This document shows, piece by piece, positions 1 to 9,045 of a stretch of 64,000 nucleotides of DNA. Position numbers and translations under genes: made by a program. A model generated the notes under the pieces. The model was not told the origin of the DNA, made no database searches, and saw nothing but the letters and a program-made list of their open reading frames with translations. The stretch lies in NCBI GenBank assembly GCA_037127315.1, contig JBBBDQ010000754.1, forward strand, positions 784,501 to 848,500, given 5' to 3'. Origin of the DNA: Ascarosepion bandense. Its lineage: Eukaryota > Mollusca > Cephalopoda > Sepiida > Sepiidae. How positions within the stretch are numbered: position 1 is the first letter of the stretch; each line of letters starts with the position of its first letter.

Positions 1-266
1 TATATTTTATTACTAATCTAAAAATTGTTGCAAAGTTTGTGGGAAAGAATTATTCAATAACTATACTTAAATCTACGTACATTAAATTGTATAACATTGT
101 TTACATGAAAACAAAATCACACAATGTTTATGGACACCGTGTACAATAAACATTCCACTCTTAATGCACCATCAAGCATATATAAATAGTCAAGTAAAAA
201 CACAACTCACGTGGACTAAAAATATCGTTTAGCATGAAACAGAGTGTCGCCGTGTGTCGAGTTCAA

Positions 267-287
267 TATATATATATATATATATAT
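267..287. repeat. (TA)n microsatellite
   Basis: An uninterrupted TA run of about 10 units. It is not attached to a recognisable element. Confidence 0.95.
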
Positions 288-360
288 GAGCACTTTTAAT
301 ACAACTAAGTACTAGTTCAACTTAATTATGACCCAAAAGTAAGTAATAGATAGATAGTCA

Positions 361-493
361 ATTTTGTAAGTGCCACTTAGATGTGGCACAAGGTCGAAAG
401 TATGGGGTACCTAGGTAGGATCGAACGCACTACTCAGTTGCAATAGATTATAGCGAGACAAGCTTGCTGACCATTATACCACGTCGCGGTGCC
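361..493 (-). mobile_element. tRNA-derived SINE, family D
   Basis: Read on the reverse strand this has a tRNA-like head. A box A-like GGTATAATGGTCAGCA lies at about 465-481 and a box B-like GTTCGATCCTAC at 415-426. A tail follows with CTTGTGCCACATCTAAGTGGC near 365-395. A diverged forward copy lies at 22625-22765 and shares both the head layout and the 'CCTTGYGCCACATCTAA' tail, which is why I call it a dispersed family and not a tRNA gene. The (GATA)n tract begins immediately beyond the 5' end. Confidence 0.7.
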
Positions 494-494
494 C

Positions 495-496
<2 letters not shown>

Positions 497-551
<55 letters not shown>
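497..551. repeat. (GATA)n microsatellite
   Basis: About 14 uninterrupted GATA units next to the SINE at 361-493. The open frame across it encodes only a Y-L-S-I repeat and is not a gene. Confidence 0.97.
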
Positions 552-742
552 CCAAATATCGTTAAAAGAAGGATAACAATGTTTAAAGTCAACGACTTAA
601 ATATAAGAAATTCAGCATAAATAGTAAAAAATGACATTAAATGTTTCTAAATTTATTTTCTCACTTCAAGTTTTGCAGATGTAATCCACTTATCATGCTT
701 GCATTAAAAGAAGAAAAAGTGATAACTTAACCAGTATTGCTA

Positions 743-745
<3 letters not shown>

Positions 746-796
<51 letters not shown>
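746..796. repeat. (TA)n microsatellite
   Basis: About 25 TA units, uninterrupted. Confidence 0.97.
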
Positions 797-799
<3 letters not shown>

Positions 800-900
800 G
801 ATTTCAGGTTCATTTCTTTACGTAAAGATACATTTTCAGGTCTTAACACGAGTTGAAATTTCTTTGTCCGTCAGAATAGAAAATCAATTTAATTAAAACT

Positions 901-1891
901 TTGGTACATCGGACCTTATTAATTTGTTCATCATGTAAACTTCAGCAAGATTTGAACAAGATCCGTTGTGTTTTTGTCAATAATGGTTATCCAACTCATA
1001 TTGTGGACCCTACAATGCAAGGGATTATAGATACCTTTAATACTTCTACTAAATTTGGTCTTGGTCTGTGTCCAATTTATCTCAAATTACCTTGGCTTGG
1101 GATGTGCGTTGTGGTCCAGTGGACATCGACACGGAACGAGAAATTGAAGAGCCGAGTTCGAATACCAGTTGAATTCGTTGCAATCATATACGCGCAAATA
1201 GCCTTGGGAAAGGTAATAATCCGTCTCCTCCCTCCAGCTATGGGTCAAATAACAGGACGGATTGAGTTCTATAGTCTTGGTTAGCAACCAGTCTACCGCA
1301 GAAAGCAATGGCAACTTACTGCGGGATAATCTTCTGCCCAGTTAGTCATGTCGCTTTCGAGACATGATCGCCCAAGCGTGTTTCACGTATGGCACTTAAC
1401 TGACTGACTGACCTTGGCCTGGCAAAAAAAGTTAACTTTTAAGTGACAGTTCACATTATTGTCTCTGCCACTTTTTTTTCAGCCAAACTACGTGTTATTT
1501 TTGCCCCTCGCTTGATTCTACCTGCATTTTCTAAAGACCGTCTATTCTATCTTAATAAAAGTTTACTTATCTATAAATTCAAATGTCAATGTGAGGCTGA
1601 ATACATAGGACAGACGAGTCTTAGGCTAGAGTCCAGAATGTTTCCAGGTATAATAGATAAAATTTATGTGATCATACTCGTGTGCCGCAATCGGTGCACA
1701 AGTCTTCAATTGGACAACATCTGTTCGATAATGAGTCATGCTCGTCTCGTTTTTCGACTGACTCATTTTCCATTTTGCATACAGGCAAATCAAAACACCA
1801 TTTATCAATTTTTGAAGATTTATGCTTAAAATTTGATCGAACCCGGTCACGTGATCGAGCACGTTACAACATCTTCATTGAATGTCATTAG
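901..1891 (+). pseudogene. Penelope-like element, 3' part with GIY-YIG domain, broken
   Basis: Penelope-like elements encode a reverse transcriptase joined to a C-terminal GIY-YIG endonuclease. The first part (901-1100) reads ICSSCKLQQDLNKIRCVF...NNGYP...CPIYLKLPWLG, which resembles the linker before the endonuclease. After a SINE insertion the frame resumes at 1411 with LPWPGKK...KLRVIFAP. The endonuclease core follows at about 1575-1640 (YKFKCQCEAEYIGQTSLRLESR, in which Y..A.YIGQT is the GIY-YIG signature). A frameshift near 1640 moves the last part (about 1682-1891, SSIGQHLFDN...HHLSIFEDLCLKF) into another frame. The reverse transcriptase itself is absent, so the copy is 5'-truncated. Family assignment rests on motif memory and would need a profile search. 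Confidence 0.75.
1101..1410 (+). mobile_element. tRNA-derived SINE, family A, full length
   Basis: The head has box A-like TGGTCCAGTGGA at about 1112-1123 and box B-like GAGTTCGAATACC near 1155-1168. The body carries the family landmarks: 'ACGCGCAAATA', 'ATGGGTYAAATAACAGGAC', 'CCGCAGAAAGCAATGGCAAC', a tail hairpin around 'CTTTCGAGACATGATCGCCC', and the end 'GGCACTTAACTGACTG'. It interrupts the Penelope-like frame. Direct repeats flank it: ACCTTGGCTTGG at 1089-1100 and ACCTTGGCCTGG at 1411-1422, one mismatch in twelve, a target-site duplication typical of LINE-mobilised SINEs. Confidence 0.88.
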
Positions 1892-1894
1892 CTC

Positions 1895-3143
1895 GTGTAA
1901 CTCAAAACTTCGTACATAAACTTCAATCCTTAAAGTCGAAAATTAATTACGAAATCAAAAACTAATTATGTAAATAAATAAATTAAATAAATATGTAATA
2001 ATAACAAAAAAAAAGCAACTCCAGATTCTTGACAGAATCTGCAATTTAATCTATCCGAACACCGGTCCATGTTTTAAATTTCGTTTTATCCCGCATGTTA
2101 TTTCATGAACAGACATGCGGACATTTATTGAGACGCAGTGTACATCTGAAGGATTAAGTTTCAACAATTATCTATATTAAATACATAAGATAAAATATGA
2201 GACAAAATTGTAAAATGTGGATTGTTTGGCCAAGTGCATTAAGTTTGCATTTGCATACCATTTCAGAAGAGTGTGTGTGAACGAAAAAAAATATTCCATT
2301 GTTATTGTTTTCTATTTCCTTTAATTTATATTTTAATTTCTATTACATTTCTTGTTTTATATCTCAGCATTTGCTTATTAGCCGAATTCTTATCTCTTAT
2401 TTCCTTGCGGGAACGTTTCCTAACCCTCCCCTTAGGGTTAAAAAATAAATGAAAATAAATAATTTACGGTGTTTTAATCAACAAGAAAAACGAAAAAAAA
2501 AAAACCACACCGAAAAAAAAAAAATTTCGAAACAGTTCAAAACCTAAAATCAAAGCCACAAGATTTCTTGTCCCCGATAAACAAATAAACTTCGTACGAT
2601 TATGGTATGCAGCAAATTCTAGAAATTTGTCTTGGTACTTCGAGTTGATTCCTTACAAACTGTCTTCGAGGCGAGTCTTCGAATTTGTAATTATGTCCTT
2701 GATAGAATCGTCTGTCCTTATTTATCAACTAGAGACAAAGGATATCAACTGCGATTCGCTTGCTGATTCAATCACATTGTTCCATTCTTAATTTGTAGAT
2801 CATTATAATGCCGGTCGATTCTAAAGTTATTTGTGTCAATTAGAAAACCAAATGCAAGTTAGAATAGCAGAATAATATACATCTTCGTTTCGAACCTAAA
2901 ATTTGGCTAATTGAGATAAGTGGGCATTTAATAAAAAAAAGAAGCGCTCTGCCTTTTCAAAGCCAAGTTCTACGTAAATAGGGAACGGACGCGGAACAAT
3001 CTTCTGAGGCCTAGTAAAGTTACTTTACTAAAGTATGAATATAATACTTGTAAATATACACTATCAGCCATAGTTAATGTGATCTCCGTCATCTTAGATA
3101 ATGCGTTCATTGTTGTCAGCCGTACGTGCGCATCTCAGCTTAT
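1895..3143. other. AT-rich spacer, nothing recognised
   Basis: Homopolymer-rich DNA with A runs near 2005 and 2500-2525. I see no coding frame above noise, no paired terminal repeats and no tRNA-like boxes. Confidence 0.5.
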
Positions 3144-3582
3144 CTCAATCAATAATTAGGATCTTGTCTCAGCTACTCGACGATAAACAGCAGCAAAGAT
3201 TGGATGATAGTGTATATGTCTATATGTAGATATATATATACAGCAAATTTATAGGGTGCAATGGGTAAATGTTTGCTATTTGACTTGTAAAATTTTGTAA
3301 AGTAATCATAATAAAAGAACCAGTCACTTTTTATTTAGAATGATCAATTCTGCAATAAATACTAAAATAGTATGAAATACATAATTTCTTTTAAAAAAAC
3401 TGGGGTGGCCTAATAATTATGGACCGTAGTGTATATGTGTATCTATAGATAGATATATATACCAAATCTCCAGGGTGAGATGAGTAAATTGTCCCTATTT
3501 GTATTTGCAGGCCTACCTCAATCAATAATTATGATCTTGTCTCAATGACACGACGATAAACAGCAGCAACGATTGGATGATA
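3144..3582. repeat. Local duplication flanking a MITE arm
   Basis: Segment A (3144-3209, ctcaatcaataatta... to ggatgata) recurs at 3518-3582. Segment B (3210-3283, gtgtatatg... to gctatttg) recurs at 3431-3503. The order is A-B-[MITE arm 3290-3431]-B'-A', all in direct orientation. The copies differ by several substitutions and small gaps, so the duplication is not recent. Confidence 0.7.
3290..3431. mobile_element. Tc1/mariner-type MITE, one arm only
   Basis: The right end, read inward on the reverse strand, is CACTACGGTCCATAATTATT followed by AGGCCACCCCAGT. It then matches the terminal arm of the complete MITE at 30306-30693, including the block ATTTCATACTATTTTAGTAT. A TA dinucleotide follows the end at 3432. 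The left arm is missing. Confidence 0.7.
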
Positions 3583-3911
3583 CGGCTGGTTTCGGCCTGG
3601 AAACGCAATCTGATACAGTCATGCAGCCTGGCGTACATTTCCATTGCCTGCTCACCGTATATCTTGCTATTTGTAAACGGAGTAATTCTCAGTTAACATA
3701 CTACAACACACGTTAAATATTGAAGAGTGAATAGCTACAAATGTACACGAATAACAAATGTAAACTAATCTACACACAAAAAGGGTCATCTACCTTAAAC
3801 GTTTTTCAAGCTTAACAACGTAAAACCGAATAATTATATATATATATATACATTCGTCCTTGTTTTTGTGTGAGGGTCTCATCAAAAAGTTTACAAAAGC
3901 GTTTTGATGCA

Positions 3912-3951
3912 CCACACACACACATACACACACACACAAACACACACAAAC

Positions 3952-4010
<59 letters not shown>
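3912..4010. repeat. (CA)n to (TG)n compound microsatellite
   Basis: A CA-rich run (3912-3952) switches through ATATATG to a 50-base TG run. It is therefore an imperfect palindrome able to form a long hairpin. Confidence 0.97.
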
Positions 4011-4011
<1 letters not shown>

Positions 4012-4049
4012 TTAAATAAATTACAAACAATGTTTACTTCTTTTTGATA

Positions 4050-4587
4050 AATGAGGGAGAAATTAGCTGTAACGTTGACCGATGTTATTTTATTTCATTT
4101 TTAAGGTACCCAAGTACTTTCATCCTCTTTCCGAGGTCTTCTTCACGGGTGTGAGTTATGGCAACAAATGTAACCGGAAAACTGTGTTGCTAAAAATTAC
4201 TGTACATTTTTTTCATGCTTCAAATATAACGGTTGACAAACTGCTAACGTAAAAATTATCCAAAATGGATTTTTTTATATGTCATGGCCATGCACGTGTT
4301 AAAGCATGAAAAAAACTGTTCCTTTCACAAATATCTTAGAACGTTACGACAGTATTCATAGCTAATTCTATTGATTGACGGCTTAAGTGTTTTAATTAAT
4401 TTTGCCTCGAGAATCTGTAGTTTGCTTTTGTTGTTTTCTTGGTGTAGAATAGTATTATCGATCATTATTTTTTTTTATATTTTGAATGTAGACAGGAATG
4501 TTGTTGTAGATGTTTAAAAATGGATGAATGGTCTGAGAAATGTAACGTAAGGAGTCTAGTTAATATGGTTGTTGTAAATCCAACATA

Positions 4588-4619
<32 letters not shown>

Positions 4620-5085
4620 GTCGGAGATACACTATCATAAAAGACATTTGAATTGATATATAATGTTGGTTTTACGTGACACATCAGTTGGTGGGGAGGA
4701 GTTATTACGGACAATCAAATCAGTTGTATTGTACCTTTTATAATATATTATTAATTTTAATTTTCTATTAGGATCAACGGGAGATATATAAGTACGAATG
4801 AGTTTTTTCATGCTTTAACACGTGCGTGACCATGACATTATAACAGATAATAAAAATTCATTTTGCATAATTTTCACGTTGTAATGAATGTTAAGAATTT
4901 GCCAACCGTAATATCTGAAGCAGAAAAAATGTACAGTCATTTTTAGCAAAACAGTTTTCCGGTTACATTTGTTACCGTAACTCACACCTCTTAAGATTAC
5001 CTCAGAAAGAGGTGGAAAGTGCTTGGGTGCCTTGAGAAATAAATGAAAATAACATCTGTCAACGTTACAGCTCATTTCTGACATC
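4050..5085. mobile_element. Foldback element with about 265-bp inverted arms
   Basis: The left arm (4050-4318) and right arm (4799-5085) are diverged reverse complements. Matching landmarks run in mirrored order: 'AGCTGTAACGTTGAC' (4065) with 'GTCAACGTTACAGCT' (5058), 'AACAAATGTAACCGGAAAAC' (4163) with its complement near 4955, and 'ACGTGTTAAAGCATGAAAAAA' near 4295 with its complement at 4800. The roughly 480-bp centre has no coding frame and includes a (TA)n plus poly-T stretch (about 4580-4620). A non-autonomous DNA transposon is the likeliest origin; no target duplication is clear. Confidence 0.7.
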
Positions 5086-5220
5086 TTTGGATTGTAATAG
5101 GCTAAAGATTATCCGTGAGTATGAACGGATTTTATTAAAAATAATCAAACATATTGTTTGCAATTTAATTAATCCGAGATGTTTAAAAGAAATTTTTTCT
5201 GCCTAAATACACAAATTTTA

Positions 5221-5250
5221 ATATATATATATATTATATATATATATATG
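5221..5250. repeat. (TA)n microsatellite
   Basis: Two short TA runs interrupted once by TATTA. Confidence 0.9.
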
Positions 5251-5833
5251 CATGTGTTTATGTGTATGGTTTTCTCTGTATGAGTCTAATTGTCTATGAA
5301 TAGACGAGAGAAAAAAAGTTAAAATAAAACCATAAATATATATGTACAACAACTTTGTCGCTTTAGCTGAGCAGATTCACGCCAACTTCGAAGTTTCGTG
5401 AGGACACCATTATGATGTTTGCAGTTTTGAAGTTAGGTTTAGATTTTTTCTTGATTTGATAGAACATGATGTGATTTTTGTGTGAGTGATCTTGATTGTG
5501 CTTGTTTGTTTTGTTTATTTTTCCTTTTTATTTTATTGTGCAGTTATTTGATATATTTTCATTGATTGTTTCTTGTAATGTACGCGTGAATAGGCATCTG
5601 TTTAATTGTTTTATAATAGATTGGGATCTTTTATTTATTTATTTATTTTTTTTTTTTGTATTTTTCTTAATGTTTGGGTTTGTTTTGTCGCCTAAAGTTT
5701 TATTTTTCTTGGTCATATTTTGGTGTTTTGTGTAATATCGTATTTGTACACATAAAGATGTATATTTTTATTTTGTTTAATGGGTCTTACGTAAATATTA
5801 TTGGATGTTTGCATATGTTTCAATTTCCGTACT
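5251..5833. other. T-rich spacer, nothing recognised
   Basis: T-rich DNA giving long leucine/phenylalanine-rich open frames that look like composition artefacts. No repeat boundaries were found. Confidence 0.45.
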
Positions 5834-6139
5834 TACAGTGAGGGGAAACAAGTATTTAAACAGTAAAAAAAATGAATTTAGAATCATATATTAAAAGAAA
5901 AGCATTATCTAAAGGTCACAATATATTAGTAAAACAATTATACATGCAAATAAACAGCAAAAATAAATTATTAGACACGTATATATATTTTATATACAAA
6001 TTATTAAAACAGGTAGTGAAAAAAGTATTAGGACAGTTCCGAAATTATGTTTGAAATAAATGTTTTGAGTATATTTCATGGAATAGTCTAGAACGTGTTA
6101 GCTATATTGATGGTCAGTTCATCTCAAGACCTCGCACTA

Positions 6140-7314
6140 AAAGTACTGCAGGAGGCTAAAGCAAAGTGAGCTGTCGAAAGATCTTAAAGATCGAATTATT
6201 TCTGCACATAAAGAAAAAAAAACTATCGTAAGATTTCTAACACTTACGCGCAAATACGCTTGGGAAAGGTATTAATCCGTCTATTCCTTCCAGTTATGGG
6301 TTAAATAACAGGACAGATTGGGTTCTATAGCCTTGGCAGGCAACCAGTCTACCGCAGAAAGTAATGGCAACCTACTGCGGGATAATCTTCTGCCCGGTCA
6401 GTCATGTCTCTTTCGCGACCATATCGCCCAAGCATGTTTCACGTATGGCACTTAACTGACTGATATCTGTGATCACTGTTGGCTACGTAAGCATTCGGTA
6501 CTGATGAAAATATGACAAGAACGGGTGCACCGTGCAAAATATTACAAAAATCTTCACGGAAAATAGGTCGGTGAGTTAAAAATAACCCTTTTGTGACTCA
6601 GAGAGACATTCAAAAAGATCTCAGTAATGCAGGAACTCACATCTACAAGAAGACTATCAGTTCTGAACTTCACCGACAATAATTAAAATCTCGCTCTCCT
6701 CGCAAAACACTATTGCAAAAAAGACGTCATTTAATCCAGACTTGAATTTGCCAAAACTAATTTACAAACGCATGATGACTATTATAAGTAAATTTTTGGT
6801 CTTAATGACTACAACGATGCTACCCATGTTTAGAGAAAGGATAGAACAGCCTTCAATCAAAAGAACACCATCTCCACTCTAAAGCACGGAGGCGGTAGCA
6901 TTATGGTTTGGAGATGCATTGCATATAATTGTACGGGACATCTGAAAATTATTGAGGGCACAATGAATGCAGTTAAATATATTCAGATTTTAGAAGATTG
7001 CTAGCCGTCATCAGTTGAGAAATTAGACTTTAGACCAGATTTTCTTTCAACAGGACAATGATGCAAAACATACAGCCAAAGCAACACGTGCATGGCTTCA
7101 AAACAATAACATCAACGTGTTGATGTGGCCCAGCCAATCACTGGACATGAATCCGATAGAGAATCTTTGGAGAACACTGAAGAATCACATTCGTGAAAGG
7201 CGAGCAAAAAACCTCAGTGAATTGAAAGTTTTTGCAGAAGAAAAGTGGGCTAAGATTTCCCACCAAATCATGCCAGGCGCTTGTAGAGAGCTACAGGAAG
7301 AGACAGAACAGTGA
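6140..7314 (+). pseudogene. Tc1-family transposase, inactivated
   Basis: Tc1 transposases cut and paste DNA with a DD34E catalytic triad. The N-terminal recognition region shows KELSKDLKDRIISAHK in outline near 6160-6215, and NNPFVTQRDIQKDLSNAGTH near 6585-6640. The C-terminal part (7050-7314) reads QQDNDAKHTAKATRAWL...MWPSQSLDMNPIENLW. The second aspartate (QQD) and the glutamate of PIENLW are present with 34 residues between them. The first catalytic region near 6795 reads LNDYNDATHV, so the usual WSDE is not intact. Several stops, frameshifts and the SINE insertion make the gene non-functional. The last 65 codons remain open from 7117. Confidence 0.88.
6241..6462 (+). mobile_element. SINE family A, 5'-truncated, nested in Tc1
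   Basis: It starts within the SINE body at CACTTACGCGCAAATACGC and keeps all later landmarks to GGCACTTAACTGACTGA. The tRNA-like head is absent. It lies inside the transposase frame, so it inserted after the Tc1 copy. Flanks gatttcta / gatatctg are only weakly similar, so the target duplication is uncertain. Confidence 0.85.
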
Positions 7315-7569
7315 TTGCAAATGAAGCAGGACCAACTAAATATTAAACACATTTAAAGCATACTTTATATTCTGTCCAATTTCTTTTTTCACTGTTTTGA
7401 TAATTTGTTTATAAAATATATATACTTGACAAATAATTAGTTTTTGCTGTTTATTTGCATTTATAATTGTTTTACGAATATATTGTGAGCTTTAGACAAC
7501 ACTTCTCTTTCAATATATGATTTTAAATCCATTTTTGACGGTCCAAATACTTGTTTCACCTCACTGTAT

Positions 7570-7937
7570 CTTATTTGTATGTTTTTTTGTTTAGTATGTT
7601 TTGTTTATTATCATGATTGACTATTTGTATATATGGATTTATATTTATAATTTTACTTTTCAACTTTTTGTTTTCTAGGTTTTTATTTATATTGTTTGTA
7701 TGTTTCATTTTTGTTTTTTTTCTTACCTGTTGTTTTTTTGTAGATCAAAAAGGTATTTATTCGCATGTCTACATTTTGCTATCATCTCATTTATTTTGCT
7801 TAGCATTTTACTTTTGTTTTTAAAGCTAATTATTGCTATCTTTTCTCTTCTAGGCCTAATTTACAACTTTTGTCATTACTACCGTGAGGTGTTGCTTTTT
7901 TTAATATTTTCAATTTGATTTTGGTAGTAAGACACGT
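7570..7937. other. T-rich spacer, nothing recognised
   Basis: Overlapping phenylalanine/leucine-rich frames reflect T-richness. No element boundary is visible. Confidence 0.4.
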
Positions 7938-8099
7938 TATTTCATGGTAAATCGGAAGTGTGGACCTATTTCAGGCGAACCATTATCAGCTTCCGCCTTT
8001 ATTGTGTTAAATATTCGTGTAAAACCCTCTGTACAATACGGAAGCTGATGATTGTTCACCTGAAATAGGTCCCTACTTCCGATTTACCATGATATAATG
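7938..8099. repeat. Palindromic element with 60-bp arms
   Basis: The left arm (7938-7996) and right arm (8039-8099) are near-perfect reverse complements from CATGGTAAATCGGAAG inward to AGCTTCCG, with a 42-bp spacer. Both arms contain a hammerhead-like arrangement: on the forward strand CGGAAG (8039-8044), CTGATGA (8045-8051), GAAA (8062-8065) and CTTCCG (8076-8081), the first and last able to pair. The arrangement departs from the canonical hammerhead at stem II and the cleavage nucleotide. Confidence 0.75.
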
Positions 8100-8117
8100 T
8101 ATCTGCCTTAACTTTTT

Positions 8118-8120
<3 letters not shown>

Positions 8121-8162
<42 letters not shown>
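8121..8162. repeat. (TA)n tract bounding hammerhead SINE unit 1
   Basis: About 20 TA units abut the first SINE unit on its 5' side. Confidence 0.95.
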
Positions 8163-8165
<3 letters not shown>

Positions 8166-8451
8166 GCACATTGGAAGACTGGTAGACTTTGAAAAACAGT
8201 AGCCACTCTAGCATATACACATAGTTTATTCAACAATAAATTAGAACACCCTTAGGTATTGGGCATGTGTATAATGATAATGTACACGTTAAAAGTCTGC
8301 TTCATTCTACCGAGCTCCTATTGCTCAGAGGTAGAATCACCGACTGACGCCAATTCGGTCGGGTTCCTATCTTGGGTAAAAAGCAATCGGATGTCTAACC
8401 GTACTGATGAGCTGTGATACAGCGAAACAGATCTGTCTGCGGATTACTATA
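8163..8451 (+). mobile_element. Hammerhead-bearing tRNA-derived SINE (family H1), unit 1
   Basis: The unit begins just after (TA)n with AAGCACATTGGAAGACTGG, has a tRNA-like segment at 8316-8380 (box A-like TTGCTCAGAGGTAGAATC, box B-like GGGTTCCTATCTTGGG) and ends with a hammerhead ribozyme (8399-8442), after which (TA)n resumes at 8452. Unit 2 (8470-8771) repeats the same order: TGAGCACTCTGGAAGAATGG, tRNA-like segment, hammerhead, (TA)n. The equivalent hammerhead positions are 324 nt apart. tRNA-like boxes suggest RNA polymerase III transcription; that is inference. Confidence 0.85.
8399..8442 (+). ncRNA. Type I hammerhead self-cleaving ribozyme (unit 1)
   Basis: All core nucleotides of a hammerhead are present. 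Stem I pairs CCGTA (8399-8403) with TGCGG (8438-8442), five pairs with one G-U. Core CTGATGA is 8404-8410. Stem II pairs GCTGT (8411-8415) with ACAGC (8419-8423) around loop GAT. GAA is 8424-8426. Stem III pairs ACAG (8427-8430) with CTGT (8433-8436) over a two-base loop. The cleavage triplet is GTC, so self-cleavage is predicted after C8437. The short stem III with a palindromic ACAGATCTGT is like the minimal hammerheads known from retrozymes and some animal SINE-like repeats, which often act as dimers. Activity is not shown by sequence alone. Confidence 0.88.
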
Positions 8452-8469
8452 CATATATATATATATATT
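8452..8469. repeat. (TA)n between hammerhead SINE units
   Basis: A short TA run separates unit 1 and unit 2; any monomer released by cleavage at both ribozymes would contain it. Confidence 0.9.
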
Positions 8470-8771
8470 TACGCTCTCATACCCTGATTGAGCACTCTGG
8501 AAGAATGGTATACTTTGAAAAACAGTAGTTACCCTGGCATGTACGCATCGCTCATTCAGTAATGAATTAGATCACTCTGGCTATTGGGCGTGTATAATGA
8601 TAATATACATGCTAAAAAGTATGCATTCTTCTACCGAGCGCCCATAGCCCAGCGGCAGAATCGCCGACTGACGCCACTTCGGTCGGGTTTCAATCCTGGG
8701 TTAAAAAGCAATCGGAGCCTAATCGTACTGATGAGCTGTGATACAGCGAAACAGAGCTGTCTGCGGATGAC
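8470..8771 (+). mobile_element. Hammerhead-bearing tRNA-derived SINE (family H1), unit 2
   Basis: A second copy in the same orientation. The tRNA-like segment (about 8638-8702) is better preserved than in unit 1: TAGCCCAGCGGCAGAATCG as box A region and GGGTTTCAATCCTGGG as box B region. The upstream part (ACTTTGAAAAACAGTAG, then CGTGTATAATGATAAT) matches unit 1 with scattered substitutions. The tract ends in (TA)n at 8772-8794. Confidence 0.85.
8723..8766 (+). ncRNA. Type I hammerhead self-cleaving ribozyme (unit 2)
   Basis: Stem I pairs TCGTA (8723-8727) with TGCGG (8762-8766) with two G-U pairs. Core CTGATGA is 8728-8734. Stem II pairs 8735-8739 with 8743-8747 around GAT. GAA is 8748-8750. 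Stem III pairs ACAG (8751-8754) with CTGT (8757-8760). Cleavage is predicted after C8761, again at GTC. All catalytic core bases are intact. Confidence 0.87.
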
Positions 8772-8794
8772 TATATATATATATATATATATAT
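8772..8794. repeat. (TA)n tail of hammerhead SINE unit 2
   Basis: About 11 TA units directly after the GGATGAC end of the SINE. Confidence 0.93.
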
Positions 8795-8943
8795 TAATTC
8801 AGATACTTCAATCCAAGGGAAAAAAGCAGGAAGGTAAATTCCAAAAAACCCGATCCTAATTAATATTAAAAATTTTATTTTAATATTAAAAAATGATACA
8901 GGAAGAGAGCTCCATGTAATAAAATATTACAGAGCAAATATAT

Positions 8944-9045
8944 ATTAAAATGGATTAATTCAAAGATGTTGAATGGCCATTTCGATAGCAGGAAGGTAAA
9001 TTATCGAAATGGCCAGTCAACATCTTTGAATTAATCCATTTTTAA
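8944..9045. repeat. Inverted repeat, about 43-bp arms
   Basis: The left arm (8944-8987) and right arm (9002-9045) are reverse complements from AAAATGGATTAATTC to GGCCATTTCGAT, with one or two mismatches and a 14-bp spacer (GCAGGAAGGTAAA). The spacer motif GCAGGAAGGTAAATT also occurs at 8826, next to the hammerhead SINEs. Confidence 0.75.

Larger units (their letters stand above)
5836..7566 (+). mobile_element. Tc1-like transposon with long terminal inverted repeats
   Basis: The ends are CAGTGAGGGGAAACAAGTAT (5836) and the complement of CAGTGAGGTGAAACAAGTAT (ending 7566). A TA dinucleotide sits directly outside each end (5834-5835 and 7567-7568), the expected Tc1/mariner target duplication. 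Similarity between the two ends extends inward for about 190 bp (for example ATATATTAGTAAAACAATTAT near 5923 with its mirror near 7465), much longer than simple 25-30 bp ends. Inside is a broken transposase (6140-7314) and a nested family A SINE (6241-6462). Without the SINE the element would be about 1.5 kb. Confidence 0.92.

Noticed and set aside
434..637. Open frame with a Y-L-S-I repeat
   Set aside because: It is translation of the (GATA)n microsatellite and a SINE; likewise 37334-37543 across (CTAT)n.
3812..4030. Open frame with THTH repeats
   Set aside because: It is translation of CA/TG repeats, as are the frames at 21187, 31686, 45608, 45704 and 58380.
5496..5735. Hydrophobic frame that might look like a membrane protein
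   Set aside because: F/L/V content follows from T-rich DNA; no start context, no splice partner, no recognisable motif. The same applies to 7617-7918, 23677-24102 and 55643-56012.
8636..8702. A genuine tRNA gene at the tRNA-like segment
   Set aside because: Boxes A and B are recognisable but acceptor and anticodon stems do not close, and the segment recurs within larger repeat units, so it is a SINE head.
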